DNA from: Carnegiea gigantea | Taxonomy: Eukaryota; Streptophyta; Magnoliopsida; Caryophyllales; Cactaceae | DNA length: 64,000 bases | Direction: 5' to 3' | Assembly (NCBI GenBank): GCA_029747015.1 | Contig: JAKOGI010000055.1 | Span: forward strand, 124,001-188,000 | In this document: piece by piece, positions 1-11,721 of the stretch | How the letters are laid out: every line of letters starts with the position of its first letter | How positions within the stretch are numbered: position 1 is the first letter of the stretch | Position numbers and translations under genes: made by a program | Notes under the pieces: model-generated | Seen by the model: only the letters and a program-made list of their open reading frames with translations | Database searches by the model: none | What the model was told of the DNA's origin: nothing

Positions 1-1916
1 AACCCCTTGGATAGGAGCTCATCCACTTGTCTTTGAACCTCTTGTGTCTCTTAGGAGTTCATGCGGTAGGCCGGCTTGTTTGGGAGTGTGGCACCGGGAA
101 TAAGATCAATTTGGTGTTGGATTGATCTCTTAGGGGGAAGGCTATGGGGTATCTCCTGTGGAAAGACATGGGAAAAGGCTTTTATGAGGGGTGCAAGTAA
201 AGGATGGGAAGGTTCCTTTACCTTGGCCGGTTCTTGGCCTAGGAGAATCCACTCTTTAAAATCTTCAAATTCATGGAGTTGGGAGTGGAGTAAGGTGGTG
301 AGAAAGACATCCAACTTGGGATTGTCTTGGGGGTTCTTTTGTGGGCTTGGTTCGAGGGGAGTGAGGATGATTTTCTTGTGGTCTTTGGTGAAGGTGTAGG
401 TATTCAAGCGACCATCATGCATAACCCTTCTATCAAACAACCATGGTCGGCCCAAGAGGACATGACAAGCATCCATGGGCACAATGTCACACCAAAGTTC
501 ATCCTTATAGGTTCTACCAATGGAAAAGGAAAGTAGACACCGAGAGGTGATTTGCAAACCCTTACCTTGGTTGAGCCATTGGATTGTGTAAGGATTAGGA
601 TGAGGTGTGACCGGGAGCTTGAGTTTGTCCACCATGGTCTTGGAAGCCACATTAGCACAACTTCCTCCGTCAATAATGAGGGAGCACACCTTTCCACTCA
701 CGGTGCATCGAGTGTGGAAAATGCTTTCCCTTTGCTCCATGTCTTCATGGGAAGCTAGCCCAATCAAGGCCCTTCTAATCACCAAGAGCTCTCCTTCATC
801 CGGGCCCTCTTCAACCTCCTCTATGACTTCACTCAAGTACACCCCTTTCTCATCTTCCTCCTTCTCTACCTCCTCTTCTAGCTCCTCTAGGGAAGCTTGA
901 TATTCAGCTAGAGAGACCATTCTTTTGTTGGGACACTCGGAAGCATAGTGTCCAAGGCCTTGGCAACGAAAACACCAGACTTTGCTAGATGGCTTAGGGG
1001 GCGGTTGTTTGGAGGGAGTTTGTGGAGTGGTGTTTTGTGGGGGTTTCGGGTTTCGAGATGGGAAGGATTTTTGAGGAGTGTATGGAGGCTTTTGGAAGCC
1101 ATAAGGCCGTGGGGTAGGCTTGGGGATGGGATTCTTGCCTTTGAGTTTCTTTTGCATTTCAACTTTGTGGGCTAGAGCACTTAGCTCATCAAGAGAGGTG
1201 TAAGGATGTAACTCAACAATATGAGCAATTTGCTCATCAAGGCCGCTCAAATATCGAATCAAGGTTTGGGAGTCATCCTCCTTCAAATCACATTTCAAGA
1301 GGAGTTGCTCAAAGTTTCTAGTGTACTCTTCTACACTTTTGGAACCCTGTTTGAGGTGGTGGAGTTTAAGGAAATTGTCTTGGAGGTAATGTGGGGGCAA
1401 GAATTTGGCCTTTAGTTTGGACTTCATTTGCTCCCAAGTCTTAACCTTACTTTTCCCCTTCCTTACTCTCTTGGACACAACATTAGACCACCAAATAGAG
1501 GCATATTTATGAAGTTTCAAAGCCACTAATTTTACCTTCTTGCCTTCCGGGATGTCTTTGTATTCGAAGACCCGTTCCACGGTTTGTAACCAGTCAAGAA
1601 AGATATCCGGATCAAGTTGGCCTTCAAACTCCGGGATGTCAACTTTGAAATCACCATAGCTCCTTTCACTATGCTTTTGGTGTCGACGAGGCCTTCTACC
1701 TTGCTCTTCCTCACTAGAATCACCAAAAGGGTTGCTTCCCTCGGAATCATCCGAGTCCCTATGCTTGCTTGAGCTTCTAGAACTCCACTGGTTCCGCCTC
1801 TTCTCCTCCATGAGTTGACCAAGTTGCCGTTGAAGGTACTTGAGTTGAGCCTCAAGTTCGGCTTTCTCCTTAAGAGCTTGCTCAGCGACTAGAGAAGGGG
1901 TAAGGCTAGCGGACAT
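1..1916 (-). pseudogene. Element A Gag-protease-RT polyprotein, partial, with nonsense codon
   Basis: The likely start is the Met at 1916 (MSAS...), matching the start in related elements; the frame is open further upstream by chance through the leader. Domains in order: an N-terminal coiled coil with Leu/Glu heptads; a retrotransposon Gag capsid block with the family signature IPEFEGQLDPD and YASIWW; a proline-rich linker; a CCHC zinc knuckle (CFRCQGLGHYASEC, about 933-976); an acidic linker; and an aspartic protease with DGGSCANV near 661-690. The frame then enters the RT approach (LPNKPAYRM). A TAA stop at 51-53 interrupts it; homology resumes in the same frame up to the edge, so it is a nonsense mutation and not the natural end. 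Confidence 0.88.
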
Positions 1917-2260
1917 GGTGGCTTTGTGATGAGAACTTGGTGTTTTGGGACGGAAAGGGGTGGGCACGGTCGGGTGGTGTGGCACGGTCAGGGCGTACTC
2001 ACGGGCTGAAGGTGAATTCGTGGACAGGGGATGTGGCACGGTCGTATGGGGTGGCACGGGGTGACCGAGCAGGATTACTGGAAAATGGGTGTTGGTTCCT
2101 GGATGTGGCACGGTCGTGCGTATGGAGCACGGTGTGACCGTGCTGCTTTTCTAGCCAGGCACGGCTGGAAATTTTGTGGGTGAGTGTTTGGGGCGGTTTT
2201 TGTGAGTTTGGTGTTTGGACGTGTTAGGGCAAGGGAAGCTTGGCCAAGAAGGTAGCCTAA
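1917..2260 (-). other. Element A 5' leader with GCACGG-type repeats
   Basis: Untranslated leader between primer binding site and gag. It holds at least four copies of a GCACGGTCG-like motif (about 1965, 1982, 2036, 2107) and a CACGGTGTGACCGTGC hairpin near 2128-2143. The stretch is open in the gag frame, but initiation is more likely at the Met at 1916, where homology to other Gags starts. Confidence 0.6.
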
Positions 2261-2272
2261 GCTCTGATACCA
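2261..2272 (-). other. Primer binding site (tRNA-iMet) of element A
   Basis: GCTCTGATACCA on the plus strand, that is TGGTATCAGAGC on the element strand, complementary to the 3' end of plant initiator tRNA-Met. It lies 3 bases from the LTR edge at 2276. Confidence 0.92.
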
Positions 2273-2275
2273 AGT

Positions 2276-3403
2276 TGATGGAGGGTTGCAAAGAGAAGAA
2301 CCAACTCACAACTTGCTTCAAAGTGGAACACGAAGAGAAGAGGAATGAAAAACAGCAAAGGGAGATGAGTAACCAAGAGTTTGGATAATCAAGTGATCTT
2401 TCAAGGGATAATCCTAGGAGCCACCCTTGGAGAACACTTGGGCAATCTCTTTGTATCAACTAGTTGCAGAATTTAATCACCTTCTAGTTGAGAGAAAGAG
2501 ACCTAGAGACCCACTTGAGTTGCCAAGCTCAAGATATAACACTAGGAGTTTTGTGGAGAGAGTTTAGAGAACTCACAAGCTCTTGCATTCAAAGTTGCTT
2601 ACAAAATGAGGGCCAATCTGGTTTTAAGCTAGAATGGCCGAGGTTCCCACCCTCCCTAAGCAGCAAAATCAAAACTAAGTACATTTGGAGAAGAGTGACA
2701 CATCTAATCAACCATTGCTAACTCAACACCTCACTACCTAGCTTAATCTACCTCATTAGGGGTTGTAATGCCTCCCAAATGAGGTGTCAAGCTTACAAGG
2801 ATCCTAGAAAGCAGCAAGGTGAGTCATTCAGCAAGTGGGGAGGCAAGTGGGCAAGCAAAACCCAAGAAAAATCAGACATTGTACCGGTTGGTGAAGAACC
2901 AGGTAAAGGGGTGTTTTACTTGTCCTTTTGGTTGGTTAAAACCAACACAAGGGGGTGCTTTGGATGGGATTTGAACCCATGATCTGATAAATATTTATGT
3001 CCCCTTCCATGCTGCAAAATTTCAGAAAGAATGGAGTTGAGTTGGTGGTCCAACTCCTTCTTGTTTTGGACAATGCTGGATTGGCGCCTAGCTTGCACGG
3101 TTGGGAAAAGCTTGCTGTTTGACCGACCAAATGACCTCTAAATCCCTTGCAACTTATTTTATTGGATTCCTAACATCTTAAACTTAAAGAGAGGGGTCAC
3201 GACAGTCAATTATCCCCTCGTCTTCAAGGCCCAAAAGATGCACAAAACCGGGCCAATTTCCGGTCGAATCTACCCAGGTTCTGTCCGTGTGCTCCAAGGT
3301 GTTTCTGACCATTGCATGAATGTTCTTGACTTCCTTGGAGCTTGGATGGATGTGTGGGCTTGCTGGTTGAGTGCTTGAAGTTTGGGCTTGATGGTCCCCA
3401 TCA
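2276..3403 (-). repeat. 5' LTR of element A
   Basis: About 1,128 bp. In element orientation it starts TGATGGGGACCATCAAGC and ends CAACCCTCCATCA just before the primer binding site. No partner LTR is in the window. It contains a T-arm-like stretch (TGGGATTTGAACCCA, about 2965-2982) that does not form a complete tRNA. I see no clear TATA box. Confidence 0.82.
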
Positions 3404-4610
3404 GGTTGATAAGCTCAAGCTGCAAGTCTCTCCTCGCCCCAATCCCTACACCATTCAATGGTTGAACCAAGGCAAGGGTTTGCAAATCACTCACCGATGT
3501 CTTGTTTCTTTTTCAATTGAGAACAATTATAAGGATGAGATATGGTGTGACATTGTCCCTATGGATGCTTGTCATATTTTGTTGGGTAGACCGTGGCTAT
3601 TTGATAGAAGTGTCATCCATGATGGCCGGATGAACACTTATTCTTTCCAAAAAGACCACAAAAAGATTACCCTTACTCCTCTCAAAATTCCCTCCACCAC
3701 TAGACCCAAAGACAATCCTCACTTGGATGTCTTTCTCACCACTCTCCTCAAATCCGAGCACCATGAATTTGAGTCTTTCAAAGACTTGATTCTTCTACAA
3801 GAGGAACCTAAGCCACCATCTCCCACACATCCACTACTCACCCCTCTCCTTCAAACCTACCATCATGTCTTTCCACAAGAGATCCCACATGGCCTTCCCC
3901 CTCCTAGATCCATCCAACACAAGATAGACCTCATTCCCGGTTCCGTTCTTCCCAACAAGCCGGCCTACCGGATGTCTCCTAGTGAAACTCAAGAAATCCA
4001 AAGACAAGTAGATGACCTCTTGTCCAAGGGTTTAATTCGGGAGAGTTTGAGTCCATGTGCCGTGCCCGCCCTCCTTGTTCCTAAAAAGGACGGTAGCATG
4101 CGCATGTGTGTGGATAGCCGGGCTATTAACAAAATCACTATCAAGTACCGGTATCCTATTCCAAGATTGGAAGATCTACTTGATGAACTCCATGGAGCCG
4201 CTATCTTTTCCAAGATTGATTTACGAAGTGACTACTATCAAATCCGGATCTTTGAAGGTGATGAATGGAAAACCACCTTTAAGACTAAAGGAGGTTTGTA
4301 TGAGTGGCTTGTGATGCCATTTGGGCTTACTAATGCCCCTAGCACTTTCATGAGGCTTATGAACCAAGTTCTAAAGCCCCTCATTGGCATTTGTGTTGTT
4401 GTCTACTTTGATGATATTTTGGTCTATAGCAAGACCGAAGAAGAGCATACCCAACACTTGCAACAAGTTTTGGAGATCCTTTCTCAAGAGCAACTCTATG
4501 GCAATATGGAGAAATGTCATTTCTTCACCCCTCAAGTGGTATTCTTGGGTTTCATTGTGTCCGCCCGAGCTCTTCAAGTTGAAGATACTAAGATCAAGGC
4601 TATCCAAGAA
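3404..4610 (+). pseudogene. Element B protease/RT fragment
   Basis: Encodes the C-terminal half of the protease ([16 protein letters not shown]) and most of the reverse transcriptase: LPNKPAYRM, the [19 protein letters not shown] block, the [12 protein letters not shown] block and an intact YFDD catalytic box (about 4410). One conserved glycine reads Asp (RSDYYQIR in place of RSGYYQIR seen in siblings). The frame ends because F is inserted in the RT/RNase H connection; TSD AAGAA is at 4606-4610. The first half of protease is cut off by A. Confidence 0.88.
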
Positions 4611-6284
4611 TGATGTAAGTCTCAAGGGTAGGAACAACCCAAGCCAACTTACAACAAGAATACAACCAACCCAAGTGAAAAACTCACGGATCCAAGGACG
4701 CACGGCCGTGCTTAAGGACACGGTATGACCGTGCCAAAGTTCTGCCTAGCACGCCTAGATTTGTGACTCCTCACGGTTTGAGATGGATTTGTGTTTGCAC
4801 TCAAAACTAAATCAAAGCAAGAAACCTTGGCCTTGATTGAGCTTGAAAAGAATATGAAAAGGAAAAGGAGACGTGGGGAATGAAGTTCACTGATTAGAAC
4901 ACGAAAAGAGAGAGCTTATGGTTTAAGGAATCCAAAAGCTAACTTCATGAACTTTAAGTGAATTCAATGGAATTTGGATAGTTCTAAGCCTTGTGATTAG
5001 ATAAGATACACCCCTTAACCTTTGATCAGGATAAGATACACCACTTAATCAATGATTAAGACTCACTTGAACACCACCTTGATCGGCCTAATTAAGGATA
5101 AGCAAGTTAAGTGTTTAAGAGGAACTCAAGACACAAAGTCTTTGCTTTCTTTCAATACTCAAGCTTCTTGTTTTACAAAAGAGCAGCCAAGGCACTTATA
5201 TAGCCTTGTGATTACATGAAAAGGGCTTTCCTTCTAGGCAAAGAAAGTCATTAAACTAATCCTATGCTTAATAATACACGGTTTAAACTAAAACATACAT
5301 AAGCTGAAAGTTTATATTACAAAGCACTTAATTTATCTTCCTAAGCCTTTTCCTTTGCATTAAGGAATGTAAATGACTCAATTTCCAGCTAGGAAGGTAA
5401 GAGTGCACGGCTAGCCACCTCAAAAGGACTGAAAAATGCATGTGTGCCATGTCATGCTTGAGTGGTCGAATGAGAGCTTGCAAAATGGTGGCGTTTCACT
5501 TTCTCCACGTGTCTCTCTCGCAAGTGGCAGGGTGGTGGTTTATCAAGCAGCTCAAAATGACCTAGTTGGCAGTCTTCCACCTTAAGCAAACCCCTTGAAG
5601 AAGGAAAACTACTAGCCTAAGTAACCGGGTGTCAGTCAGCCGGTTTCTGCCTCAATTTGCAACGCATGCTTGACACTTCAAATGATGACTAATTGCTACG
5701 TTTCTTACATGGATGGAAACCTCAAGATGTCTAGATTACCCTCCTTTTTGAATCATAGCAATTGGACGTCATTTGCCCCTTGTATCAGCCTGATTCCCAA
5801 AACCGTGCAGATTGGACTCCAAAACAGCACAGGTTTACTAATTAGCTTAATTCACTAACCAATTGAACTCCAAATCTGGTAATTCCAATTGGAGATGAAA
5901 GATAAGATCTTAAGCTTTTCAGGGATGCAAAAATTGGACACTTAAACCTCATGGAAGATTAAGAAATATAATCTCCAAAACCGGGTAAAATCTGGATGTA
6001 AACTGTCTTCAGGGTAGTTTGACTTAAACATAGATTTTGGATGAGCAAATGAACTCCAATGAGGCTGAAACTTGTTTTATTAGAAACCTAACATCCTAGG
6101 GTTTATGAGAACACCAAAATTAAAGGCTTAAGTCACCCCAAAATTAGGTGACCATAACCAGATTTCACGATTAAGTGCAATCTGACCTGGCAGCATGGTG
6201 TATTTTGATGTCCAGGCTTGTTTTTGATTTTTGGTTCTTGCCTAAACATTCTGGAAGTAAGGGATGACCACCAGACCTCCATCA
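4611..6284 (-). repeat. 3' LTR of element F
   Basis: 1,674 bp, element orientation TGATGGAGGTCTGG ... GAGACTTACATCA. A TATA box (TATATA, 5197-5202) lies in a GGCTATATAAG context. The U5 end holds the perfect palindrome GCACGGCCGTGC at 4700-4711. It differs from the 5' LTR in a clustered patch (about 5000-5260). Confidence 0.9.
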
Positions 6285-7811
6285 TTCTCCCCTTGTTGAG
6301 AAGAATTTGTCCTCAAATTCACCAAGGACGTACCGCCCAAAAGCAAACAAAGGTGAACTAGGCTGAAAAAGGATCAACTCTTCAAATAAGCTTGGTTTAA
6401 ACTTTGCTTCTGTATTCCTCACATCAGCCATGTGAAACTTAAGTGGGTGTTGAAATGAACGGATGCGGGGTGGGTTTGGATTTTGCTTTGGGGGAGTAAA
6501 TTGAGCAAGTTTAGGACCTGAGCATGTGAGATCCTGGATAGATGTGAATGGAATGATTTTGTGGGGAAAGGATGGGATATGGTCTTGCTCCTTTGGAATG
6601 AATAACATACAAACATGAATATTCGTATGTCGTTCATGCTCTTCTTTATGAAAAGTTGGAGACATCTTCTCCAAGAGTAGCATTTCGCCTTCATCAGCAG
6701 TGATCTCAATTTCTTCAAGGTCTTCTTCTTGAGTTTCTTCCTCCTTTTCTTCCTTTCCAATTGCCTCCCACTCAGCCAGAGTGATGCTTCTTCGATTGAC
6801 ACAATCGGCGGCTATGTGTCCAAATCCTTGGCACTTAAAACATCGGGAAGTGCCATGCTTGGGTTTAAGTTGCGGGGGTAGGCTTTGTAGTGGTGTTTGG
6901 TTCTTTTGTGGAGTAGGAAGTGGGGGGTTCATGGGTTTAGGGACAAGGCTTGGGCTCCCCTTGTTGAATGGTTGTTCTTGAGGAAGGAATGTGGGAACTT
7001 CTTCACGGGTATGAAATCGAGACCTTCTTTGTTGTTCCACTTTGTGAGCTAGGACACAGATCTCATCAAAAGTGGCAAAGGCTTGCAATTCAACCACGTT
7101 GGCTATCCTAGGATCAAGCCCTCCTAGGTAACGAACCATGGTTTGTTCTTCAGGCTCATGAATGTTACATTTAATCATGAGTTTCTCAAACTCACGTGTG
7201 TATTCTTCAACACTCATCTTGCCTTGATTCAAATAGTGAAAGAGCATGTATTGATCTTGGACATACGTGGAAGGCAAAAACCGTGCCTTCATCTTGGATT
7301 TCAGCTTGTCCCAAGTGTTGATTTTGCTCTTCCTTTGTCTAGTTCTCTTAGCATTAAGGTTTGTCCACCACAAGGAAGCATATTTCCTTAGTCTAAGAGC
7401 AACTATCTTGACTTTCTTATCCTCCGGGATTTCCTTAAACTCAAAGATACGTTCCACTGTTTGTAACCATTTAATGAACTCATCAGGATCTAACTTACCT
7501 TCAAACTCAGAAATTTCAACCTTGAATTCGTTAGAGTTGAAAGTAGGCCGTGTTCTTCTTTGTGTTCTTTTGAATGGTACATCTTCTTCAGAGAATGATA
7601 GCGCATTGCTAGCTTCCTCTTCATGGCCATAATCCGTCCCAATTTGAATGCTTGGTGGCTCTTGGAACTTTTGCTTTTGTTTCATGTAGTTTCCAAGCTG
7701 TTTTCTCAAGTACTCATTTCGAACCTTGAGTTCTTGATTATTCACACTCATTTCTTGCATTTGCTTGGAAAGAACCTCAAGCTTTTCTTCCACAGACATG
7801 CTAGTACTCAT
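6282..7811 (-). CDS. Gag-only protein of element F, intact 509 aa
   Basis: Intact frame starting MSTSMSVEEK. It shows an N-terminal coiled coil (about residues 5-55), an acidic region, the capsid block with FEGKLDPDEFIKWLQTVER and YASLWW, a Pro-rich basic linker, one CCHC knuckle (CFKCQGFGHIAADC) and an acidic segment. A roughly 125-residue C-terminal region without pol homology follows. The junction to that region comes right after ADEGEML, where relatives continue to protease. The last residues (KFFSTRGE) match the position of the integrase tail next to the polypurine tract in full-length elements, and the TGA stop uses the first three bases of the LTR. The only intact zinc-knuckle Gag in the window. 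Confidence 0.88.
   Translation of the reverse strand: MSTSMSVEEKLEVLSKQMQEMSVNNQELKVRNEYLRKQLGNYMKQKQKFQEPPSIQIGTDYGHEEEASNALSFSEEDVPFKRTQRRTRPTFNSNEFKVEISEFEGKLDPDEFIKWLQTVERIFEFKEIPEDKKVKIVALRLRKYASLWWTNLNAKRTRQRKSKINTWDKLKSKMKARFLPSTYVQDQYMLFHYLNQGKMSVEEYTREFEKLMIKCNIHEPEEQTMVRYLGGLDPRIANVVELQAFATFDEICVLAHKVEQQRRSRFHTREEVPTFLPQEQPFNKGSPSLVPKPMNPPLPTPQKNQTPLQSLPPQLKPKHGTSRCFKCQGFGHIAADCVNRRSITLAEWEAIGKEEKEEETQEEDLEEIEITADEGEMLLLEKMSPTFHKEEHERHTNIHVCMLFIPKEQDHIPSFPHKIIPFTSIQDLTCSGPKLAQFTPPKQNPNPPRIRSFQHPLKFHMADVRNTEAKFKPSLFEELILFQPSSPLFAFGRYVLGEFEDKFFSTRGE
6285..6298 (-). other. Polypurine tract of element F
   Basis: CAACAAGGGGAGAA on the element strand, directly before the LTR start; same form as in D, K and N. 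Confidence 0.75.
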
Positions 7812-7908
7812 TATGATCGCAGGAATGAACGGTTGTGCTTGACTGTGTTTGAAATGATTTCAGAGATAGGCTGGGAATGGCGTGGGGTTCAGGCAAGGAG
7901 CTGAACTT

Positions 7909-7920
7909 GCTCTGATACCA
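7909..7920 (-). other. Primer binding site (tRNA-iMet) of element F
   Basis: TGGTATCAGAGC on the minus strand, four bases from the 5' LTR edge at 7925. Confidence 0.92.
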
Positions 7921-7924
7921 AAAA

Positions 7925-9623
7925 TGATGTAAGTCTCAAGGGTAGGAACAACCCAAGCCAACTTACAACAAGAATACAACCAACCCAAGTGAAAAACTCA
8001 CGGATCCAAGGACGCACGGCCGTGCTTAAGGACACGGTATGACCGTGCCAAAGTTCTACCTAGCACGCCTAGAATTGTGACTCCTCATGGTTTGAGATGG
8101 ATTTGTGTTTGCACTCAAAACTAAATCAAAGCAAGAAACCTTGGCCTTGATTGAGCTTGAAAAGAATATGAAAAGGAGAAGGAGACGTGGGGAATGAAGT
8201 TCACTGATTAGAACACGAAAAGAGAGAGCTTATGGTTTAAGGAATCCAAAAGCTAACTTCATGAACTTTAAGTGAATTCAATGGAATTTGGATAGTTCTA
8301 AGCCTTGTGATATAAACTTTCATTTACACCACTAATCACTTAGCTTAGGGCCCTTAACCTTTGATTAGGATAAGATACACCACCTAATCAATGATTAAGA
8401 CTCACTTGAACACCACCTTAATCGGCCTAATTAAGGATAAGCAAGTTAAGTGTTTAAACACAACCAAGGCACAAAGTCTTTTCGGTTTTTAGATTCGCAC
8501 GCTTTTTTTCTTTACAAAAAGGGAAGCAAAGGCATTTATAAAGCCCTTGGTTACACGAAAACAAGCTTTCCTTCTAGGCAAGGAAAGGTATTAAAACTAA
8601 TCCTATACTTAAGTACACGGTTTAAGCTTAAACATGCATAATCTGAAAGTTTAAGCTACAAAACACAAGATTTCTCTTTTAAACTTTTTCCTAAGCATTA
8701 AGAAACCTTGTTGACTCAATTTCCCAGCTAGGAAGGCAAGAGTGCACGGCTAGCCACCTCAAAAAGACTGAAAAATGCATGTGTGCCATGTCATGCTTGA
8801 GTGGTCGAATGAGAGCTTGCAAAATGGTGGTGTTTCACTTGCTCCACGTGTCTCTCTCACAAGTGGCTGGGTGGTGGTTTATCAAGCAGCTCAAAATGAC
8901 CTATTTGGCAGTCTTCCACCTTAAGCAAACCCCTTGAAGGAGGAAAACTACTAGGCTAAGTAACCGGGTGTCAGTCAGCCGGTTTCTGCCTCAACTTGCA
9001 ATGCATGCTTGACACTTCAAATGATGACTAATTGCTACGTTTCTTACATGGATGGAAACCTCAAGATGTCTAGATTACCCTCCTCTTTGAATCATAGCAA
9101 TTGGACGTCATTTGCCCCTTGAATCAGCCTGATTTCCCAAACCGTGCAGATTGGACTCCAAAACAGCACAAGTTTACTAATTAGCTTAGTTCACTAACCA
9201 ATTGAACTCCAAATCTGGTACTTCCAATTGGAAATGAAAGCTAAGATCTTAAGCTTTTCAGGGATGCAAAAATTGGACACTTAAACCTCATGGAAGATTA
9301 AGAAATATAATCACCAAAACCGGGTAAAATCTGGATGTAAACTGTCTTCAGGGCAGTTTGACTTAAACATAGATTTTGGATGAGCAAATGAACTCCAATG
9401 AGGCTGAAACTTATTTTATTAGAAACCTAACATCCTAGGGTTTATGAGAACACCAAAATCAAGGACTTAAGTCACCCCAAAATTAGGTGACCATAACCAG
9501 ATTTCACGGTTAAGTGCAATCTGACCTGGCAGCATGGTGTATTTTGATGTCTAGGCTTGTTTTTGATTTTTGGTTTTCGCCTAAACATTCTGGAAGTGAG
9601 GGATGACCACCAGAACTCCATCA
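7925..9623 (-). repeat. 5' LTR of element F
   Basis: 1,699 bp; U5 palindrome GCACGGCCGTGC at 8014-8025. Compared with the 3' LTR most of the sequence is nearly identical, but about 8310-8560 differs strongly, including an extra segment near 8312. Confidence 0.9.
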
Positions 9624-11721
9624 AAGAATGGCCTACTCCTACATCTATCACTCAAGTAAGGAGTTTCCATGGCCTAGCATCATTTTACTGGAGATTCATC
9701 CAAAATTTCAGCACCATTGTGGCTCTTATGACCAAGGTAATTAAAGGCAAAGAATTTTCTTGGAACGAGCAAGCACAACAAGCCTTTGAAGAGATCAAGA
9801 AGAAACTCACTAGTGCTCCCGTCCTAGCCTTGCCCGATTTTGCCAAAGTTTTTGAAGTTGAATGTGATGCATCCGGGGTAGGAATTGGAGCTGTCCTATC
9901 TCAAGAGAAGAGACCCATTGCCTTCTTTAGTGAGAAGCTCAACGATGCCAAGAAGAAGTACTCCACCTACGACAAGGAGTTTTATGCTATCATTAGAGCA
10001 TTGGAGCATTGGCGTCATTATCTTGTTGGAGGAGAATTCATTCTCCATTCTGATCATGAGGCTCTCAAGTACATTCAAGGACAACACAAACTCAGCCCTA
10101 GACATGCTAAATGGGTAGAGTATCTTCAGTCCTTCCATTTCACCATCCAACATAAGGCGGGGACTCTCAACAAAGGAGCCGATGCACTCTCTCGTAGGTA
10201 CTTGTTACTCTCCACTTTGAGTACTAAAGTACTTGGTTTTGAGATTGTGAAAGACTTGTACTCCAAAGATGATGATTTCAAGGATATTTTTGAGAAGTGT
10301 TCTAAGCAACCCCATGGGTTGTTTCACTTAGAAGATGGGTTCCTATTTAAAGGCTCACGCCTTTGCATTCCTCAATGTGGATTTAGAGAGCTCCTTATCC
10401 AAGAGCTACATGGAGGAGCCCTAGCCGGCCATTTCGGTGTAGAGAAGACAAGAGCAATGTTGAAGAAACACTACTATTAGCCAAAGCTGTCAAGAGATGT
10501 AGAGCATTTCATCAAAAGATGTTCTACTTGTTAAATGGCTAAGAGCCATGCGTTGCCCCAAGGCTTGTACTCCCCTCTTCCTATTCCTCAAGCCCCTTGG
10601 GAAGATATTAGTTTGGACTTCATTACGGGTTTGCCTAGAACCGAAAGGAACAAGGATTCCATTATAGTAGTTGTGGACCGATTTTCCAAGATGGCGCATT
10701 TCATCCCTTGCCACACTATTAGTGATGCTACTCAAGTGGCTAACTTGTACTTCAAGGAAATTGTGAGACTACATGGCATTCCTAAGAGTATGGTATCCGA
10801 TTGTGACCCTAAGTTCTTCAGTCACTTTTGGCTCACTTTGTGGCGTAAATTGGGTACTCAACTCAAGTTTAGCACAACATGTCATCCCCAAACCGATGGA
10901 CAAACTGAAGTCACTAATAGGACTTTGGGTACTTTACTACGAGTCCTTGTGAAGAAGCATTTGAAGAATTGGGATGAGTTGTTGCCCCATGCCGAGTTTG
11001 CATTCAATTGAGTGCCTAGCAAGTCCACCCAACTCTCTCCTTTTCAAGTTGTCTATGGCTATAATCCCAGGAATCCGTTAGATCTTATTCCTATTCCCAC
11101 TCCTACGAAACTTAGTTGGGAAGCCGAGAAACGAGTCAAGGAAATTCAAGAACTTCATGCTCGCGTTCGTGACAACATAGCCAAGGCTAATGAGAGAGCC
11201 ATGCAAAGCGCCGACAAGCACTGGAAAGAGGTACATTTTCAGCCTGGAGACTTGGTTTGGATTCACCTGCGAAAGGAACGTTTTCCTTCTAAAGGAAAAT
11301 CTAAGTTGATGCCTCGATCCGATGGGCCCTTTGAGATCCTTGAGAAGGTTGGGCCTAATGCTTACAAGGTTGATCTTCCCGAAGATTATGGAGTTTCAGC
11401 TACATTCAATGTCTCCGACCTTAGCCCCTATTTTACTGATGAGCCCCTTCCTAGTTTGAGGGCAAACTTTCACTCACCCGGGGGGGAATGATGGAGACCA
11501 TCATGAACGGCCCAAAGACCATCAAGCCCAGCCCAAGGAAGACCCAATCAAGCTTCAAGAAGTCAAAGACTTGGCAAAACTCTGTAGAAAAGTTTTATTC
11601 CTTCCTCCTTCCGGAAGAATTAGTGCCCGATTCGTCCCTGCGGAAGGTAATTTCTGTGGCAACTTTTGGACAAGCTCAAGTAGACCCACAACTTGAGGGC
11701 CCATATGCTTTGGAAGCTTAA
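9624..11721 (+). pseudogene. Element B RNase H and integrase, three nonsense codons
   Basis: Continues RT after the second TSD copy (9624-9628). RNase H shows [23 protein letters not shown] and SDHEALKY. Integrase shows the zinc-binding region ending CSTC, the first catalytic Asp in SLDFITGLP, the second in a mutated SDCD (Arg to Cys), and Glu in DGQTEVTN. Stops: TAG 10478-10480 (Trp position), TAA 10532-10534 (Gln position) and TGA 11009-11011 (Arg position, CGA to TGA). The frame passes the polypurine tract into the 3' LTR, where an LTR-encoded tail (PEELVPDSS ... DPQLEGP) ends at 11721. Confidence 0.86.
11478..11488 (+). other. Polypurine tract of element B
   Basis: CCGGGGGGGAA immediately before the 3' LTR start TGATGGAGACC; the expected plus-strand primer for reverse transcription. 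Confidence 0.8.

Larger units (their letters stand above)
1..3403 (-). mobile_element. Element A: 5' part of a Ty3/gypsy (CRM-like) LTR retrotransposon
   Basis: Reading on the minus strand, the order is 5' LTR (2276-3403), primer binding site (2261-2272), leader, gag, protease and the first codons of RT, which run off the left edge. Only the 5' half is in the window; the rest of pol and the 3' LTR must lie to the left. Its right-hand LTR end (CCATCA at 3403) abuts mid-protease sequence of plus-strand element B, so A was inserted into B and is younger than it. Its second TSD copy is outside the window. Confidence 0.9.
4611..9623 (-). mobile_element. Element F: complete gag-only non-autonomous LTR retrotransposon
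   Basis: 5,013 bp with two LTRs, primer binding site, one gag frame and a polypurine tract, flanked by the 5-bp TSD AAGAA (4606-4610 and 9624-9628). There is no protease, RT, RNase H or integrase between the LTRs (only about 1.6 kb internal). Element N has the same internal structure, so this is a family and not a single deletion. Movement would need enzymes from full-length relatives. A known parallel is the non-autonomous CRM elements of grasses (noaCRR type). Confidence 0.92.

Noticed and set aside
2960..2985. TGGGATTTGAACCCA stretch resembling a tRNA T-arm in the LTR of A
   Set aside because: No acceptor stem, D-arm or anticodon arm can be laid out around it, and it lies within a well-bounded LTR. 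Not called as tRNA or SINE.
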